A DNA stretch of 64,000 bases, taken from positions 62,001-126,000 of the forward strand of contig NZ_FTOP01000005.1 in the NCBI RefSeq assembly GCF_900156785.1. The letters run 5' to 3'. The translations under genes and the position numbers were made by a program. Below the pieces are notes generated by a model that did no database searches, was not told the origin of the DNA, and saw only the letters and a list, made by a program, of their open reading frames with translations. This DNA comes from Belliella pelovolcani (GTDB lineage Bacteria > Bacteroidota > Bacteroidia > Cytophagales > Cyclobacteriaceae). The number at the start of each line of letters is the position of its first letter. Position 1 is the stretch's first letter. Positions 43,308 to 53,714 of this stretch are shown one piece after another.

Positions 43308-43451
43308 GAAATATAAATCAATGTCGTTTAGATAAAACTACAAGTTGAATTTAAACTTTTCCAAAGTTGTGTTAAAAGTAAATACAACCATTGTTTACAA
43401 ATCTGAACTTTGGAAATTTACCCTAAACTAAACGACATTGAAATATAAATC
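43308..43451. mobile_element. MITE-like element with perfect TIRs and 12-bp direct repeats
   Basis: The element proper is 43320-43439 (120 bp) with exact 12-bp terminal inverted repeats (aatgtcgtttag / ctaaacgacatt). It is flanked on both sides by the identical gaaatataaatc (43308-43319 and 43440-43451). A second internal pair, ttccaaagtt / aactttggaa, adds to the fold. No coding capacity. It lies about 40 bases upstream of the antitoxin's expected start, so it may have altered its promoter. Confidence 0.75.
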
Positions 43452-43476
43452 TGACGTGAAATATATACGACCTCTA

Positions 43477-44283
43477 TTACATCACTCCCTCAAATACAAA
43501 GTAACCTTCATTCCAACTCCCATTATTGACTTTCTTATCGAATAACCCAAACACTGTTGATCCTGATCCGGACATGGCAGCGTAGAAAGCACCCATTTCA
43601 TAGAGTTTGGTTTTGATAGCTGCAATCTCTGGATATCGAGGGAAGATGCTGGCTTCAAAGTCGTTGACCAATTCATCCTTCCAGCGACTTCGGTCTGCAA
43701 GTACTGCTTTCAGATCCACGGCGGGGGCGGTTGGGGTCACGCCTGCATAAGCTTCTTTGGTTCCAATATGGATTTGTGGATTGATCAATAGCAGGTGCGT
43801 ACATTTGAGGTCAAGGTCTATAGGTTCTAGGATTTCTCCTCTTCCAGTCGCGATTTTTGGAGTATTCTCTACAAAAAATGGACAATCACTCCCCAACTGC
43901 GCAGCGTAATCTTCCAAGAACCAATCTTCTAAATGAAGGTCAAAGAGATTGTTCATCAGTTTCAGTGCAAAAGCGGCGTCAGCTGATCCTCCTCCAAGTC
44001 CGGCGCCCATTGGGATATTTTTGTGTAGATGGATATTGAGGTGAGGTAGTTCATTGAAGTCTTTTCGAAAAAGCTTCAAGGCCTTCATGATCAAATTGTC
44101 CTTATCAGAGCCAGGAATTGGTAGGCCGGTACTCGTAAAAGTAGTTTTTTTATCCAAGATGATTTCAAGTGCATCATAAAGCGGGATGGGAACCATACAG
44201 GTTTCAATATCGTGATAACCATCTTTTCTTTTGGCTGTGATATGCAAGCCAAGATTGATTTTTGCATTTGGGAAACTGATCAT
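43477..44283 (-). CDS. ispE: 4-diphosphocytidyl-2-C-methyl-D-erythritol kinase IspE
   Basis: GHMP kinase of the MEP isoprenoid pathway that phosphorylates CDP-methylerythritol. The 268 residues start with PNAKINLGLHI, have the ATP-binding PMGAGLGGGSADAA at 91-104 and MSGSGSTVFGLF near the C terminus. Length is normal. It stands alone and is divergent from the ilv operon across an AT-rich gap. Confidence 0.95.
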   Translation of the reverse strand: MISFPNAKINLGLHITAKRKDGYHDIETCMVPIPLYDALEIILDKKTTFTSTGLPIPGSDKDNLIMKALKLFRKDFNELPHLNIHLHKNIPMGAGLGGGSADAAFALKLMNNLFDLHLEDWFLEDYAAQLGSDCPFFVENTPKIATGRGEILEPIDLDLKCTHLLLINPQIHIGTKEAYAGVTPTAPAVDLKAVLADRSRWKDELVNDFEASIFPRYPEIAAIKTKLYEMGAFYAAMSGSGSTVFGLFDKKVNNGSWNEGYFVFEGVM

Positions 44284-44694
44284 GTGCCGAAATTAAAAAT
44301 TCCTGATCAAAATTAACTCATTCTTAAAAAAACCATTGTTTTTGGAATACAAACAATATAAAATTCTGAAAACGCTTATTTTTCCTTTTCAATAAAACAT
44401 GCATTTTATTAAATTATAATTGCTTAATAAATTTTATCATTATAAAAAAATTAACAAAATGCATATTTTGTTGCTGATTATGAAAAATCAGATTTTATTT
44501 AAAAATTTTTAAACAATTTCAATAAATTGGAAATTTTATTTTGAATTAAGTTAAAAAATATCTTCAAAATTTTTATAAAATAATTAAATACAGCGCTAAA
44601 AGATTGTGTTTATCGTAAAAAAACAATTAAAATATTGTAAGTATCGAAAATGGGCTTTAATATTGTATCGTTGATTGAAATTAAAAATAACCGC
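44284..44694. promoter_or_regulatory. Strongly AT-rich divergent promoter region of ispE and the ilv operon
   Basis: About 410 bases with very few G or C. It holds an inverted repeat aacaaaat-gcat-attttgtt (44453-44472) that could be a regulator site, and tatcgttg (44666-44673), an imperfect -7 box in front of the leader peptide. A-tracts suggest intrinsic curvature. No gene is seen. Confidence 0.4.
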
Positions 44695-44751
44695 ATGTCA
44701 CGTCTAGTCATCTTTATTGGATTCCTAATTCTCATTATTGGAAAGCAATGA
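44695..44751 (+). CDS. ilv leader peptide (18 residues, rich in Ile/Leu/Val)
   Basis: ATG to TGA encode MSRLVIFIGFLILIIGKQ. Nine of 18 residues are Leu, Ile or Val (five Ile, three Leu, one Val), with four branched-chain codons around L10-I15. Such a run in a short frame just before a terminator hairpin and an ilvD gene is the mark of ribosome-mediated attenuation. The stop codon overlaps the start of the antiterminator segment, which is where a finishing ribosome would block it. Confidence 0.85.
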   Translation: MSRLVIFIGFLILIIGKQ

Positions 44752-44820
44752 GGCGCTAGACTATATCATTCACACAACCATATAAATCTAGGTGCCTCAT
44801 ACAAGTGAGGCACTTTTTTT
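44748..44820 (+). promoter_or_regulatory. Transcription attenuator of the ilv-leu operon
   Basis: Segment 2 (44748-44760, atgaggcgctaga) can pair with segment 3 (44787-44800, tctaggtgcctcat) with one bulge. Segment 3 can instead pair with segment 4: gtgcctc (44792-44798) with gaggcac (44807-44813), followed by seven T, an intrinsic terminator. A ribosome stalled on Ile/Leu/Val codons would leave segment 2 free, favour 2:3 and allow read-through; a ribosome reaching the stop covers 2 and lets 3:4 terminate. Confidence 0.85.
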
Positions 44821-44852
44821 ATAACCGCCTATTAAATAAACCTATTAGACCC

Positions 44853-46529
44853 ATGAGTTTGAAAAAATACAGTTGGGAAATCAGTCAAAACGAAGAACAT
44901 CCCGCAGGCAAGGCCATGCTGTATGCTACGGGTATGTCTGACAAACAGATGAATCAGCCTTTCGTAGGGGTGGCCAGTTGTGGCTATGAAAGTAACCCCT
45001 GCAATATGCACCTCAATGACTTCGCCGGTCTGATCAAAGATGCCACCAAAGCACATGATCTGACCGGTTTGGTTTTTAATACCATTGGAATTTCGGATGG
45101 GATCTCTATGGGAACTTCTGGGATGCGATACTCCTTGGTCTCGAGGGAAATCATCGCTGATTCCATAGAGTCGTTTATTTTGGGGCATTCATTTGACGCA
45201 TGTGTTGCCGTAGCTGGATGTGATAAAAATATGCCCGGAGCGGTGATGGGAATGCTGAGGATCAATAGACCTTCCATCATGGTATATGGTGGTACTATCC
45301 GATCAGGTAATTATAAAGGAGAGAAATTAAATATTGTCTCAGCATTTGAAGCTTACGGAAAGCGTGTCAAAGGAGAGATGAATGATGTTGATTATCAGGG
45401 GGTCATTCAAAACGCTTGCCCTGGTGCTGGTGCTTGTGGTGGTATGTACACCGCCAATACCATGTCTTCTGCCATAGAGGCCATGGGAATGTCCTTACCT
45501 TATTCATCATCGAGTCCAGCAGATAGCCCTGAGAAACTAGCCGAATGCAAGGAAGCATCCAAATATATCAAGATACTCTTAGAGAAAAATATCACCCCCA
45601 AGGACATTGTGACTCGAAAGAGTTTGGAGAATGCAGTAAGGGTGGTAGTAGCTTTAGGAGGGAGTACCAATGCGGCGCTACATATACTTGCTATTGCCAA
45701 GACGGCCGGTGTAGACTTCACACTTGAGGATTTCAAGAGGATCAACGATGAGACTCCATTATTGGGTGATTTCAAACCTTCAGGTAAATTCATGATGGAA
45801 GATCTGCACGAGCAGGGTGGCTTGCCAGCATTTTTGAAGTATTTACTGAATCATGGCCTGTTACATGGCGATTGTCTCACAGTCACAGGAAAAACTTTGG
45901 CTGAGAATCTTGCTGACATAAATCCTGTCGTACCATCTGTGGTGAATGTGATCCATCCTTTGGAACAGCCATTGAAGGCCACGGGTCACCTCTGTGTACT
46001 CAAAGGTAATCTAGCTCCAGAAGGCTCTGTGGCCAAGATTTCAGGGAAGGAAGGAAAGTCATTTACAGGTCCTGCAAGGTGTTTTGATTCAGAATTAGAG
46101 GCCAATGAAGCAATTAAAAACAAGCAAGTCAATAAGGGCGAAGTGATCGTCATCAGGTTCATAGGGCCAAAAGGAGGGCCTGGAATGCCTGAAATGCTAA
46201 AGCCAACCTCAATGATCATAGGTGCAGGTCTGGGTTCAGATGTAGCCTTGATTACTGATGGTAGATTCTCAGGAGGTACGCATGGTTTTGTAGTAGGACA
46301 TGTGACTCCAGAAGCTTATCTGGGAGGACCTATTGGTTTGCTCCGAGATGGAGATAAGATCACCATCGATGCTGATAGCTTAGCATTGAGCTGTGATGTA
46401 AGTGAAGAGGAGTTTGCCTCAAGAAGGAAGTCTTGGAAAAACAAAGACTTGAGTGACTTGCAAGGTACTTTGAAGAAATACAATCAATTGGTGTCTACAG
46501 CTTCTGAAGGCTGTGTGACAGATAAATAA
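44853..46529 (+). CDS. ilvD: Dihydroxy-acid dehydratase
   Basis: Fe-S enzyme converting 2,3-dihydroxy-isovalerate/-methylvalerate to the 2-oxo acids of valine and isoleucine synthesis. The 558 residues show [29 protein letters not shown] (cluster cysteines) and the C-terminal [13 protein letters not shown]. The ATG at 44853 (MSLKKYSW) is preferred; an in-frame ATG further upstream (44805) lies inside the terminator hairpin. First structural gene of the operon and directly downstream of the attenuator. Confidence 0.96.
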   Translation: MSLKKYSWEISQNEEHPAGKAMLYATGMSDKQMNQPFVGVASCGYESNPCNMHLNDFAGLIKDATKAHDLTGLVFNTIGISDGISMGTSGMRYSLVSREIIADSIESFILGHSFDACVAVAGCDKNMPGAVMGMLRINRPSIMVYGGTIRSGNYKGEKLNIVSAFEAYGKRVKGEMNDVDYQGVIQNACPGAGACGGMYTANTMSSAIEAMGMSLPYSSSSPADSPEKLAECKEASKYIKILLEKNITPKDIVTRKSLENAVRVVVALGGSTNAALHILAIAKTAGVDFTLEDFKRINDETPLLGDFKPSGKFMMEDLHEQGGLPAFLKYLLNHGLLHGDCLTVTGKTLAENLADINPVVPSVVNVIHPLEQPLKATGHLCVLKGNLAPEGSVAKISGKEGKSFTGPARCFDSELEANEAIKNKQVNKGEVIVIRFIGPKGGPGMPEMLKPTSMIIGAGLGSDVALITDGRFSGGTHGFVVGHVTPEAYLGGPIGLLRDGDKITIDADSLALSCDVSEEEFASRRKSWKNKDLSDLQGTLKKYNQLVSTASEGCVTDK

Positions 46530-46543
46530 TCAATTCCAACACC

Positions 46544-48226
46544 ATGATAAGAGGAGCAGATATCGTAGTGAAATCATTGATAGCTGAAAGTGTGCAGCAC
46601 ATTTTTGGCTATCCAGGAGGAGCCATCATGCCTGTATATGATGCGCTATATGATTACCACGATCAGATCAAGCATATACTGACACGCCACGAGCAAGGAG
46701 CAATTCATGCGGCGCAGGGCTATGCACGTGTATCAGGAAAAGTGGGCGTGGCTTTGGCCACCTCAGGCCCAGGGGCGACCAATCTGATCACTGGTTTGGC
46801 AGATGCAATGATAGATAGTACCCCGCTCGTTTGCATCACAGGACAAGTGGCAGCGCATCTCTTAGGCTCGGATGCTTTTCAAGAGACTGATGTAGTTGGG
46901 ATTTCTATGCCTGTGACCAAGTGGAATATCCAAGTCAGAAGGGCTGAGGATATTGCTCCCGCTATTGCTAAGGGGTTTCATATCGCCAGATCAGGTAGGC
47001 CAGGTCCAGTACTGATTGATATTACAAAAAATGCTCAGGTAGAAGCTGGGATTTTCAATTATGTGCCATGCTTGAGTATCCGATCTTATAGACCTTTTTT
47101 TCCAGTAGATCCAAAAGCGATAGTTCAGGCTGCTGCATTGATCGATCAAGCAGAAAGACCTTATGTCCTTTTTGGTCAAGGTGTGATTATTGGGAAAGCC
47201 GAATTGGAGTTGAAAGCATTTTTGGACAAAACAGGTATTCCTGCAGCATCTACTTTACTAGGCTCGGGGGCATTGTCAGAAGATCATCCGGCATATGTTG
47301 GGAAGCTGGGTATGCATGGTAATTATGCACCTAATCTATTGACTAACCAGTGCGATGTCTTGATCGCCGTAGGGATGAGGTTTGATGATCGGGTGACGGG
47401 TGATTTGTCTAGGTACGCCAAGCAAGCTAAAGTCATCCATTTAGAGCTAGACCCCGCAGAGATCAATAAGAATGTCAAATGCGAAGTTCCTGTATTGGGT
47501 GATTGTAGAGAGAGTTTGTCCTTATTGATAGATGCTGTCCAGGAAAACAGCCACCAAGAATGGTTGGGGAAATTCAGAGAGTTGGAACTCCTAGAGCAAG
47601 AATCTGTGATCAATCATGACCTATCGCCGACCAAGACCGGCTTGACCATGGGGGAAGTCATTCGCTATATCAATCAATACAAAGCAGATGATGCGGTACT
47701 GGTGACAGATGTAGGACAGCATCAGATGATCGCCTGGAGGTATTTCAATTATAAGAAAAGTAAGACACAGGTTACTTCAGGCGGATTAGGCACCATGGGT
47801 TTTGCATTACCAGCAGCATTGGGTGCTCAGATGGCTGATTATAGCAAGCAGGTGATCTGTGTGGTAGGTGATGGCGGAATACAAATGACCATCCAAGAGC
47901 TAGGTACCATTATGCAGACTAAGGCACCTGTTAAAGTTGTCTTGCTCAATAATAATTTCCTCGGCATGGTGAGACAGTGGCAGCAAATGTTTTTCGATAG
48001 GAGGTATTCATTCACTGAGTTGGATAATCCGGACTTTATCAAGCTGGCTGATGCTTATGGAATCAAAGCAGTCAAAGTAGAAGAGAGAGAGGATCTCAGT
48101 GAAGCAATTGCAGACATGCTACTCCACAATGGTCCCTACTTCTTGGAAGTAGTAGTAGAGAAAGAAGACAATGTATTTCCAATGATCGCTACAGGATGCT
48201 CTGTAGAAGAAGTGAGACTTAGCTAA
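46544..48226 (+). CDS. ilvB: Acetolactate synthase large subunit
   Basis: ThDP-dependent enzyme that condenses two pyruvates, or pyruvate plus 2-oxobutyrate, to acetolactate/acetohydroxybutyrate. The 560 residues contain HIFGYPGGAIMPVYDAL, the catalytic glutamate region RHEQGAIHAAQGYAR, ATSGPGATNL and the ThDP motif GDGGIQM...NNNFLGMVRQWQ. It is 14 bases after ilvD and 11 before ilvN. Confidence 0.96.
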   Translation: MIRGADIVVKSLIAESVQHIFGYPGGAIMPVYDALYDYHDQIKHILTRHEQGAIHAAQGYARVSGKVGVALATSGPGATNLITGLADAMIDSTPLVCITGQVAAHLLGSDAFQETDVVGISMPVTKWNIQVRRAEDIAPAIAKGFHIARSGRPGPVLIDITKNAQVEAGIFNYVPCLSIRSYRPFFPVDPKAIVQAAALIDQAERPYVLFGQGVIIGKAELELKAFLDKTGIPAASTLLGSGALSEDHPAYVGKLGMHGNYAPNLLTNQCDVLIAVGMRFDDRVTGDLSRYAKQAKVIHLELDPAEINKNVKCEVPVLGDCRESLSLLIDAVQENSHQEWLGKFRELELLEQESVINHDLSPTKTGLTMGEVIRYINQYKADDAVLVTDVGQHQMIAWRYFNYKKSKTQVTSGGLGTMGFALPAALGAQMADYSKQVICVVGDGGIQMTIQELGTIMQTKAPVKVVLLNNNFLGMVRQWQQMFFDRRYSFTELDNPDFIKLADAYGIKAVKVEEREDLSEAIADMLLHNGPYFLEVVVEKEDNVFPMIATGCSVEEVRLS

Positions 48227-48237
48227 ACTAGGCTTAT

Positions 48238-48750
48238 ATGAATCGTTACACCATATTAATCTACACTGAGAATTTTATCGGTATCCTCAATAGGATCACC
48301 ATCATCTTCACTAGAAGAGGAATCAATATCGATGCATTGACTGCTTCTGAAAGTAGACTGGATGGAATCCATAAGATCACCATCGAATGTACCGTGACTG
48401 AGGCACAGATCATACACTTGGTGCAGCAAATCGAGAAGATCACTGATGTGATTAAGGCTTATTACTTCAAAGACTCGGAAGTAGTCTATCAGGAAATAGC
48501 ACTCTACAAACTGCCCATAGATAGTCTAGACGCTAGCCTTGAGAAAGTGATCAGACAGTACAATGCCCATATCATTGCCGCAGAAAAGGAATTTGTGGTC
48601 ATCGAATTCACAGGACACAAAGAAGATACTCAAGCCTTGTTAGAGACATTGAAGCCTTACAGTTTGCTTGAGTTTTCTAGGTCTGGTCGAGTGGCCATAG
48701 CAAAGCCTAGATTTTCCGTATCAGAATATTTAAATCATCAAACCTTATAA
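48238..48750 (+). CDS. ilvN: Acetolactate synthase small (regulatory) subunit
   Basis: A 170-residue partner of IlvB with an N-terminal ACT domain (YTILIYTENFIGILNRITIIFTRRGINIDAL, shown here in parts such as NFIGILNRITIIFTRRGI) for valine feedback, and the C-terminal ALS-small domain. Position between ilvB and ilvC fits. Confidence 0.94.
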   Translation: MNRYTILIYTENFIGILNRITIIFTRRGINIDALTASESRLDGIHKITIECTVTEAQIIHLVQQIEKITDVIKAYYFKDSEVVYQEIALYKLPIDSLDASLEKVIRQYNAHIIAAEKEFVVIEFTGHKEDTQALLETLKPYSLLEFSRSGRVAIAKPRFSVSEYLNHQTL

Positions 48751-48762
48751 AAACCAATAACT

Positions 48763-49806
48763 ATGAAACTGAAATTTGGATCAGTAGAAGAAAATGTAGT
48801 AACCAGAGAGGAGTTCCCTTTGGAAAAAGCTAGAGAAGTACTAAAAGACGAAGTGATCGCAGTACTGGGATACGGTGTGCAGGGGCCTGGTCAGGCACTG
48901 AACTTGAAAGACAATGGCTTCAATGTCATCGTAGGTCAAAGAAAGGATTCCAAGACATGGGATAAAGCTGTTGCAGATGGCTGGGTTCCTGGAGAGACTT
49001 TGTTTGAATTGGAAGAAGCTTGTGAGAAAGGAACTATCATTCAGTTTTTACTTTCTGATGCTGGGCAGATTGCACTATGGCCCATGGTGAAAAAATATTT
49101 GACACCTGGCAAAGCCTTGTATTTCTCTCATGGATTTGGAGTGACTTACAAGGAGAAGACAGGTATTGTCCCTCCTGCTGATGTGGATGTGATCTTGGTA
49201 GCTCCAAAGGGTTCAGGTACATCTCTGAGAAGAATGTTTGTAGAAGGTAGAGGCTTGAACTCTTCCTATGCCATCTTCCAAGATGGAACAGGCAAAGCAA
49301 AAGATAGAGTCGTGGCACTTGGTATAGGTGTTGGTTCTGGATATTTGTTCGAAACAGATTTCTACAGAGAAGTGACCTCCGATTTGACTGGAGAAAGAGG
49401 TACCTTGATGGGTGCTATCCAAGGGATCTTTGCAGCACAATATGAAGTATTGAGAGCAAATGGTCATACTCCATCTGAAGCCTTCAATGAAACTGTGGAA
49501 GAATTGACTCAGAGCTTGATGCCACTGGTAGCTGAAAATGGTATGGACTGGATGTATGCCAACTGCTCTACTACGGCTCAGAGAGGTGCTTTGGATTGGT
49601 GGAAGCCATTCAGAGATGCTACCAAGCCCGTGTTTGAGCAATTATACGATTCAGTCAAGACAGGTAAAGAGGCTCAAAAGTCAATAGACTCCAACAGTAA
49701 GTCAGATTACAGGGTCAAGTTGGAAGAGGAGTTGAAGGAATTGAGAGAATCAGAAATGTGGCAAGCAGGTGCTGTCGTCAGAAAGTTGAGACCAGAAAAT
49801 AATTAA
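48763..49806 (+). CDS. ilvC: Ketol-acid reductoisomerase
   Basis: NADPH/Mg-dependent enzyme turning acetolactate or acetohydroxybutyrate into dihydroxy acids. The 347 residues hold the nucleotide loop GYGVQGPGQALNL at 36-48, APKGSGTSLRR, the Mg/substrate sites GERGTLMGAIQG and CSTTAQRGALDWW. This is the class I length with a Bacteroidota-like sequence. It is 12 bases after ilvN. Confidence 0.95.
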   Translation: MKLKFGSVEENVVTREEFPLEKAREVLKDEVIAVLGYGVQGPGQALNLKDNGFNVIVGQRKDSKTWDKAVADGWVPGETLFELEEACEKGTIIQFLLSDAGQIALWPMVKKYLTPGKALYFSHGFGVTYKEKTGIVPPADVDVILVAPKGSGTSLRRMFVEGRGLNSSYAIFQDGTGKAKDRVVALGIGVGSGYLFETDFYREVTSDLTGERGTLMGAIQGIFAAQYEVLRANGHTPSEAFNETVEELTQSLMPLVAENGMDWMYANCSTTAQRGALDWWKPFRDATKPVFEQLYDSVKTGKEAQKSIDSNSKSDYRVKLEEELKELRESEMWQAGAVVRKLRPENN

Positions 49807-49809
49807 GTT

Positions 49810-51321
49810 ATGAGTGAAAAGCTATGGATATTCGATACCACCCTGCGAGATGGGGAACAGGTGCCGGGTTGTCAATTGAATACCCGTGAAAAAATCGTGG
49901 TCGCTAAGGCATTAGAAGAACTAGGTGTTGATATCATTGAAGCTGGATTTCCAATATCTAGTCCGGGAGATTTCAATTCAGTAGTAGAAATCTCCAAGGC
50001 AGTATCCAATCCGATTATTTGCGCCCTTTCTAGAGCTGTGGAAAAGGATATTGAAGTAGCTGCCGAAGCGCTCAAATATGCCAAAAAGGGAAGGATTCAC
50101 ACTGGTATTGGTGTGTCTCCTTACCATATTCAATACAAATTGCGATCTACACCTGAAGATATCATTGAGCGGGCTGTCAGAGCAGTCAAATATGCCAAGC
50201 GGTATGTGGAGGATGTAGAGTTTTATGCTGAAGATGCAGGTAGGGCAGAGAAGGATTTTCTTGCACGTATAGTTGAGCAAGCTATCAAAGCAGGCGCTAC
50301 CGTGATCAATATTCCCGATACCACAGGTTACACTTTGCCAGAGCAATACGGTGGTATCATCAGATATTTGAAGGAAAATGTGTCCAATATTGACAAAGCT
50401 ATCATCGCCACGCATTGCCATAACGACTTGGGAATGGCGACAGCAAATACCATCTCAGGTGTGCAGCATGGGGCAAGGCAGGTAGAAGTGACGATCAATG
50501 GGATCGGTGAAAGAGCTGGAAACACCTCTATGGAAGAAGTGGTCATGGCGATCAAGTGCCACCATGATATTCCTGTGGAAACGAGTATTGTCACCCCTAA
50601 GATCTACGAGACTAGCAGGTTGATTTCCAAGTTGATGAATATGCCCGTGCAGCCAAATAAAGCCATAGTAGGTAGAAATGCCTTTGCACACTCCTCTGGG
50701 ATTCATCAAGATGGTGTATTGAAACATAGAGAAAATTACGAAATCATTGATCCTAAGGAAGTTGGTGTACATGAGTCATCCATCGTCTTGACCGCTAGAA
50801 GTGGAAGAGCCGCCTTGAAACACCACTTGGATGCACTCGGGGTAGTATTGGAAGGGGAGGCATTGAGGGAAGTTTATGAAGACTTTCTCGTCCTTGCAGA
50901 TTCCAAGAGAGATATAGGGCCTAAGGATCTGATGGGACTAGTAGGCAAATATATCGATGATTCTACTTTGATAGAATTGGAGCAAGTGAGCTATCAGTCT
51001 AATGGATCAATCCAAGCAGAAGTGAAATTGAAACTCGGAGATCAATCTCATCATGCATCATCTACAGGGAATGGGCCAGTAGATGCAGTACTCAAAGCCA
51101 TCGAAAAAATTGTGAAACCAGAGATTGAATTGGAGGAATTCCTGATTCAGGCGATCACTGCTGGAAGTGATGATGTAGCCAAAGTGCACATGCGGATCAT
51201 GCAAGGCAAAGTTCCTTACTATGGATTTTCATCAAATACCGATATAGTATTGGCATCAGCTCAGGCGTTTGTCGATGCACTCAATAAAATACCCGTCAAA
51301 AATAAAGTGACAGTAGCCTAA
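49810..51321 (+). CDS. leuA: 2-isopropylmalate synthase
   Basis: First step of leucine synthesis: condenses acetyl-CoA with 2-oxoisovalerate. The 503 residues start with the DRE-TIM signature [16 protein letters not shown], then the metal-site [13 protein letters not shown] and [15 protein letters not shown], and end with the LeuA dimerisation/regulatory domain where leucine would bind. It begins 3 bases after ilvC and ends 1 base before leuC. A second LeuA-like gene lies at 53715. Confidence 0.95.
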   Translation: MSEKLWIFDTTLRDGEQVPGCQLNTREKIVVAKALEELGVDIIEAGFPISSPGDFNSVVEISKAVSNPIICALSRAVEKDIEVAAEALKYAKKGRIHTGIGVSPYHIQYKLRSTPEDIIERAVRAVKYAKRYVEDVEFYAEDAGRAEKDFLARIVEQAIKAGATVINIPDTTGYTLPEQYGGIIRYLKENVSNIDKAIIATHCHNDLGMATANTISGVQHGARQVEVTINGIGERAGNTSMEEVVMAIKCHHDIPVETSIVTPKIYETSRLISKLMNMPVQPNKAIVGRNAFAHSSGIHQDGVLKHRENYEIIDPKEVGVHESSIVLTARSGRAALKHHLDALGVVLEGEALREVYEDFLVLADSKRDIGPKDLMGLVGKYIDDSTLIELEQVSYQSNGSIQAEVKLKLGDQSHHASSTGNGPVDAVLKAIEKIVKPEIELEEFLIQAITAGSDDVAKVHMRIMQGKVPYYGFSSNTDIVLASAQAFVDALNKIPVKNKVTVA

Positions 51322-51322
51322 C

Positions 51323-52723
51323 ATGGAAAAGAAAACATTATTTGATAAAGTATGGGATGCTCATGTGGTCAAGTCAGTACCTGATGGTCCTGATGTGTTC
51401 TTCATAGATAAGCATTTTATCCACGAAGTGACCAGCCCAGTTGCTTTTCTCAATCTAGAGAAGCGTGGCGTAGGAGTTTTGTATCCCAATAGGACAGTAG
51501 GTACTCCTGACCACAATGTACCCACCATCGATCAGGACAAGACTATCAAGGACAAGTTGTCTAGAATGCAGGTCGAAAAACTAAGAGACAACTGCAAGAA
51601 GCATGGTATTGAGTTGCATGACTTGGGGACTGCCCATCATGGTATCGTACACGTGATTGGGCCAGAGTTGGGCATTACCCAACCAGGTATGACCATCGTC
51701 TGTGGGGATAGCCATACTTCAACCCATGGGGCATTCGGTGCAATAGCTTTTGGTATCGGTACCTCAGAAGTGGAAATGGTACTCGCTACACAATGTATCA
51801 TGCAGAGTAAGCCAAAGAAGATGCGTATCACAGTCGATGGTGAACTTGGTGCTGGAGTGACTTCTAAGGATATTATTCTATACATTATTTCAAAAATCTC
51901 AGCTGCAGGTGCGACGGGTTATTTTGTAGAGTATGCAGGTACTGCTATTCAAAGTCTCAGCATGGAAGCCAGAATGACTATATGCAATATGAGCATAGAG
52001 ATGGGAGCAAGGGGTGGATTGATTGCACCAGATGAAGTTACTTTTGATTATTTGAAAGGGAAGCAGTATGCGCCTCAAGGAGCTGATTGGGAAGCTGCAG
52101 TAAGTGAGTGGAAGTTACTCAAGACCGATGAAGGAGCGACTTTTGACAAGGAATATAGCTTCGATGCAGCAGATATTGAGCCGATGATCACTTATGGCAC
52201 CAATCCCGGAATGGGGATCAAAGTAGTCGGTAACATTCCAACCACCGATGGCATGGAAGGTAGCAATAAGAAGACTTACTTAAAGTCACTTGACTATATG
52301 GGTTTCCAACCTGGAGAAGCAATCAAAGGCAAGAAAGTTGATTTTGTCTTTGTGGGCAGTTGTACCAATGGCCGTATCGAAGACATCAGGGCAGTAGCAC
52401 AATTTGTCAAAGGCAAAAAGAAAGCAGAGAACATTACCGCTTGGATAGTGCCAGGTTCTAGGGAAGTAGAGAAGCTGGCTTATGAAGAAGGCTTGGTGGC
52501 GATTCTAGAGGCAGCTGGTTTTGAATTGAGACAGCCAGGATGCTCTGCATGCCTAGCCATGAATGATGATAAAATCCCCGCAGGAAAATATGCTGTGTCT
52601 ACGTCCAACAGGAACTTTGAGGGAAGACAAGGGCCAGGTGCAAGAACAATGCTTGCCAGTCCATTGACAGTGGCTGCGGTCGCTGTGACAGGAGAGATAT
52701 GTGACCCTAGAGAAGTGCTTTAA
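51323..52723 (+). CDS. leuC: 3-isopropylmalate dehydratase large subunit
   Basis: Aconitase-family Fe-S enzyme that isomerises 2- to 3-isopropylmalate with LeuD. The 466 residues carry [12 protein letters not shown], the cluster cysteines in VGSCTNGR and [10 protein letters not shown], and the end [21 protein letters not shown]. It can also act on citramalate in organisms with that route. It is 18 bases upstream of leuD. Confidence 0.96.
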   Translation: MEKKTLFDKVWDAHVVKSVPDGPDVFFIDKHFIHEVTSPVAFLNLEKRGVGVLYPNRTVGTPDHNVPTIDQDKTIKDKLSRMQVEKLRDNCKKHGIELHDLGTAHHGIVHVIGPELGITQPGMTIVCGDSHTSTHGAFGAIAFGIGTSEVEMVLATQCIMQSKPKKMRITVDGELGAGVTSKDIILYIISKISAAGATGYFVEYAGTAIQSLSMEARMTICNMSIEMGARGGLIAPDEVTFDYLKGKQYAPQGADWEAAVSEWKLLKTDEGATFDKEYSFDAADIEPMITYGTNPGMGIKVVGNIPTTDGMEGSNKKTYLKSLDYMGFQPGEAIKGKKVDFVFVGSCTNGRIEDIRAVAQFVKGKKKAENITAWIVPGSREVEKLAYEEGLVAILEAAGFELRQPGCSACLAMNDDKIPAGKYAVSTSNRNFEGRQGPGARTMLASPLTVAAVAVTGEICDPREVL

Positions 52724-52741
52724 TTAAAAAAATTAGAAAAA

Positions 52742-53335
52742 ATGGCTTACGATAAATTTAATGTATTGACTTCTACGGTCGTCCCATTACCAACTGAAAA
52801 TGTGGATACCGACCAGATCATTCCCGCAAGATTTCTTAAAGCTACGGAGCGTGAAGGTTTTGGAGACAACCTTTTCAGAGATTGGCGATATGATGTAGAA
52901 GGCAATCCAAAAGCAGATTTTGTGCTGAATGATGCTACTTATTCTGGCAAGGTATTATTGGCGGGGAGAAATTTCGGCTCGGGCTCTAGTAGAGAACATG
53001 CCGTTTGGGCGCTTTATGATTATGGATTTAGATGTGTTGTATCTAGCTTTTTCGCTGATATTTTCAAAAATAATTGTCTGAATATCGGAGTACTTCCTGT
53101 GACGATTACACCTGAATTTGCAGAGGTATTATTCTCAGCAATTGAGTCAGATCCTAGCACTGAAGTAGAAGTGGATATTGACAAGCAGACAATCACCCTT
53201 TTGAGTACAGGTCAATCCGAAACCTTTGATATCAATTCCTATAAAAAGGAAAATATGAAGAATGGTTTTGATGACATCGACTATCTCTTAAATCTAAAAA
53301 CTGAGATAGAGGAGTTTGAGAAAGGGGTAAGGTAG
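52742..53335 (+). CDS. leuD: 3-isopropylmalate dehydratase small subunit
   Basis: The 197-residue swivel domain partner of LeuC. Recognisable are NVDTDQIIPARFLK, GRNFGSGSSREHAVWAL and FADIFKNNCLNIGVLPV. The tail of about 30 residues after this is usual. A 379-base gap with repeats follows, which separates it from the last two genes of the pathway. Confidence 0.95.
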   Translation: MAYDKFNVLTSTVVPLPTENVDTDQIIPARFLKATEREGFGDNLFRDWRYDVEGNPKADFVLNDATYSGKVLLAGRNFGSGSSREHAVWALYDYGFRCVVSSFFADIFKNNCLNIGVLPVTITPEFAEVLFSAIESDPSTEVEVDIDKQTITLLSTGQSETFDINSYKKENMKNGFDDIDYLLNLKTEIEEFEKGVR

Positions 53336-53714
53336 AGGAAAGACATAAGACACAAGATTCAAGAGACCTTTGAGGTCTTCTAGACCTCGAAGGTCTTCAG
53401 AATTAAAGTTATTAAAATGAAAGTATAATGAGTCAAATCGAAGTCTTCTTTCATAAATCAAGAAGGTATTTTACATAAAATAGTGAAAACAACCCTGAAA
53501 GGGTTAAACCTTGAATATCTTGTCCGTCGTGGCGGAACCCCGGGTCGCAACCCAGCGATTAAGATGACATCATCAAGCACCAACCCTGAAAGGGTTGAAC
53601 TTGAAGATCCTGTAAATCAAATTGATATCGTTTTTCCAATAACACATCAAATACCAAAACTTCATCCTTCATCCTTCCAAAATCTTAAATCCTTACGCTA
53701 CAATCTAAAATCAC
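53336..53714. repeat. REP-like repeat cluster and G-poor leader
   Basis: gacctttgaggtc / gacctcgaaggtc (53366-53396) forms a hairpin pair. Two exact copies of aaccctgaaagggtt lie at 53491-53505 and 53582-53596, and between them cttgtccgtcgtggcggaa with cgggtcgcaaccc-agcgattaagatgac, matching the composite near 16754. From about 53640 to the ATG at 53715 the plus strand is nearly free of G. No gene is supported; a 105-codon frame crossing here reads only repeats. Confidence 0.65.
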
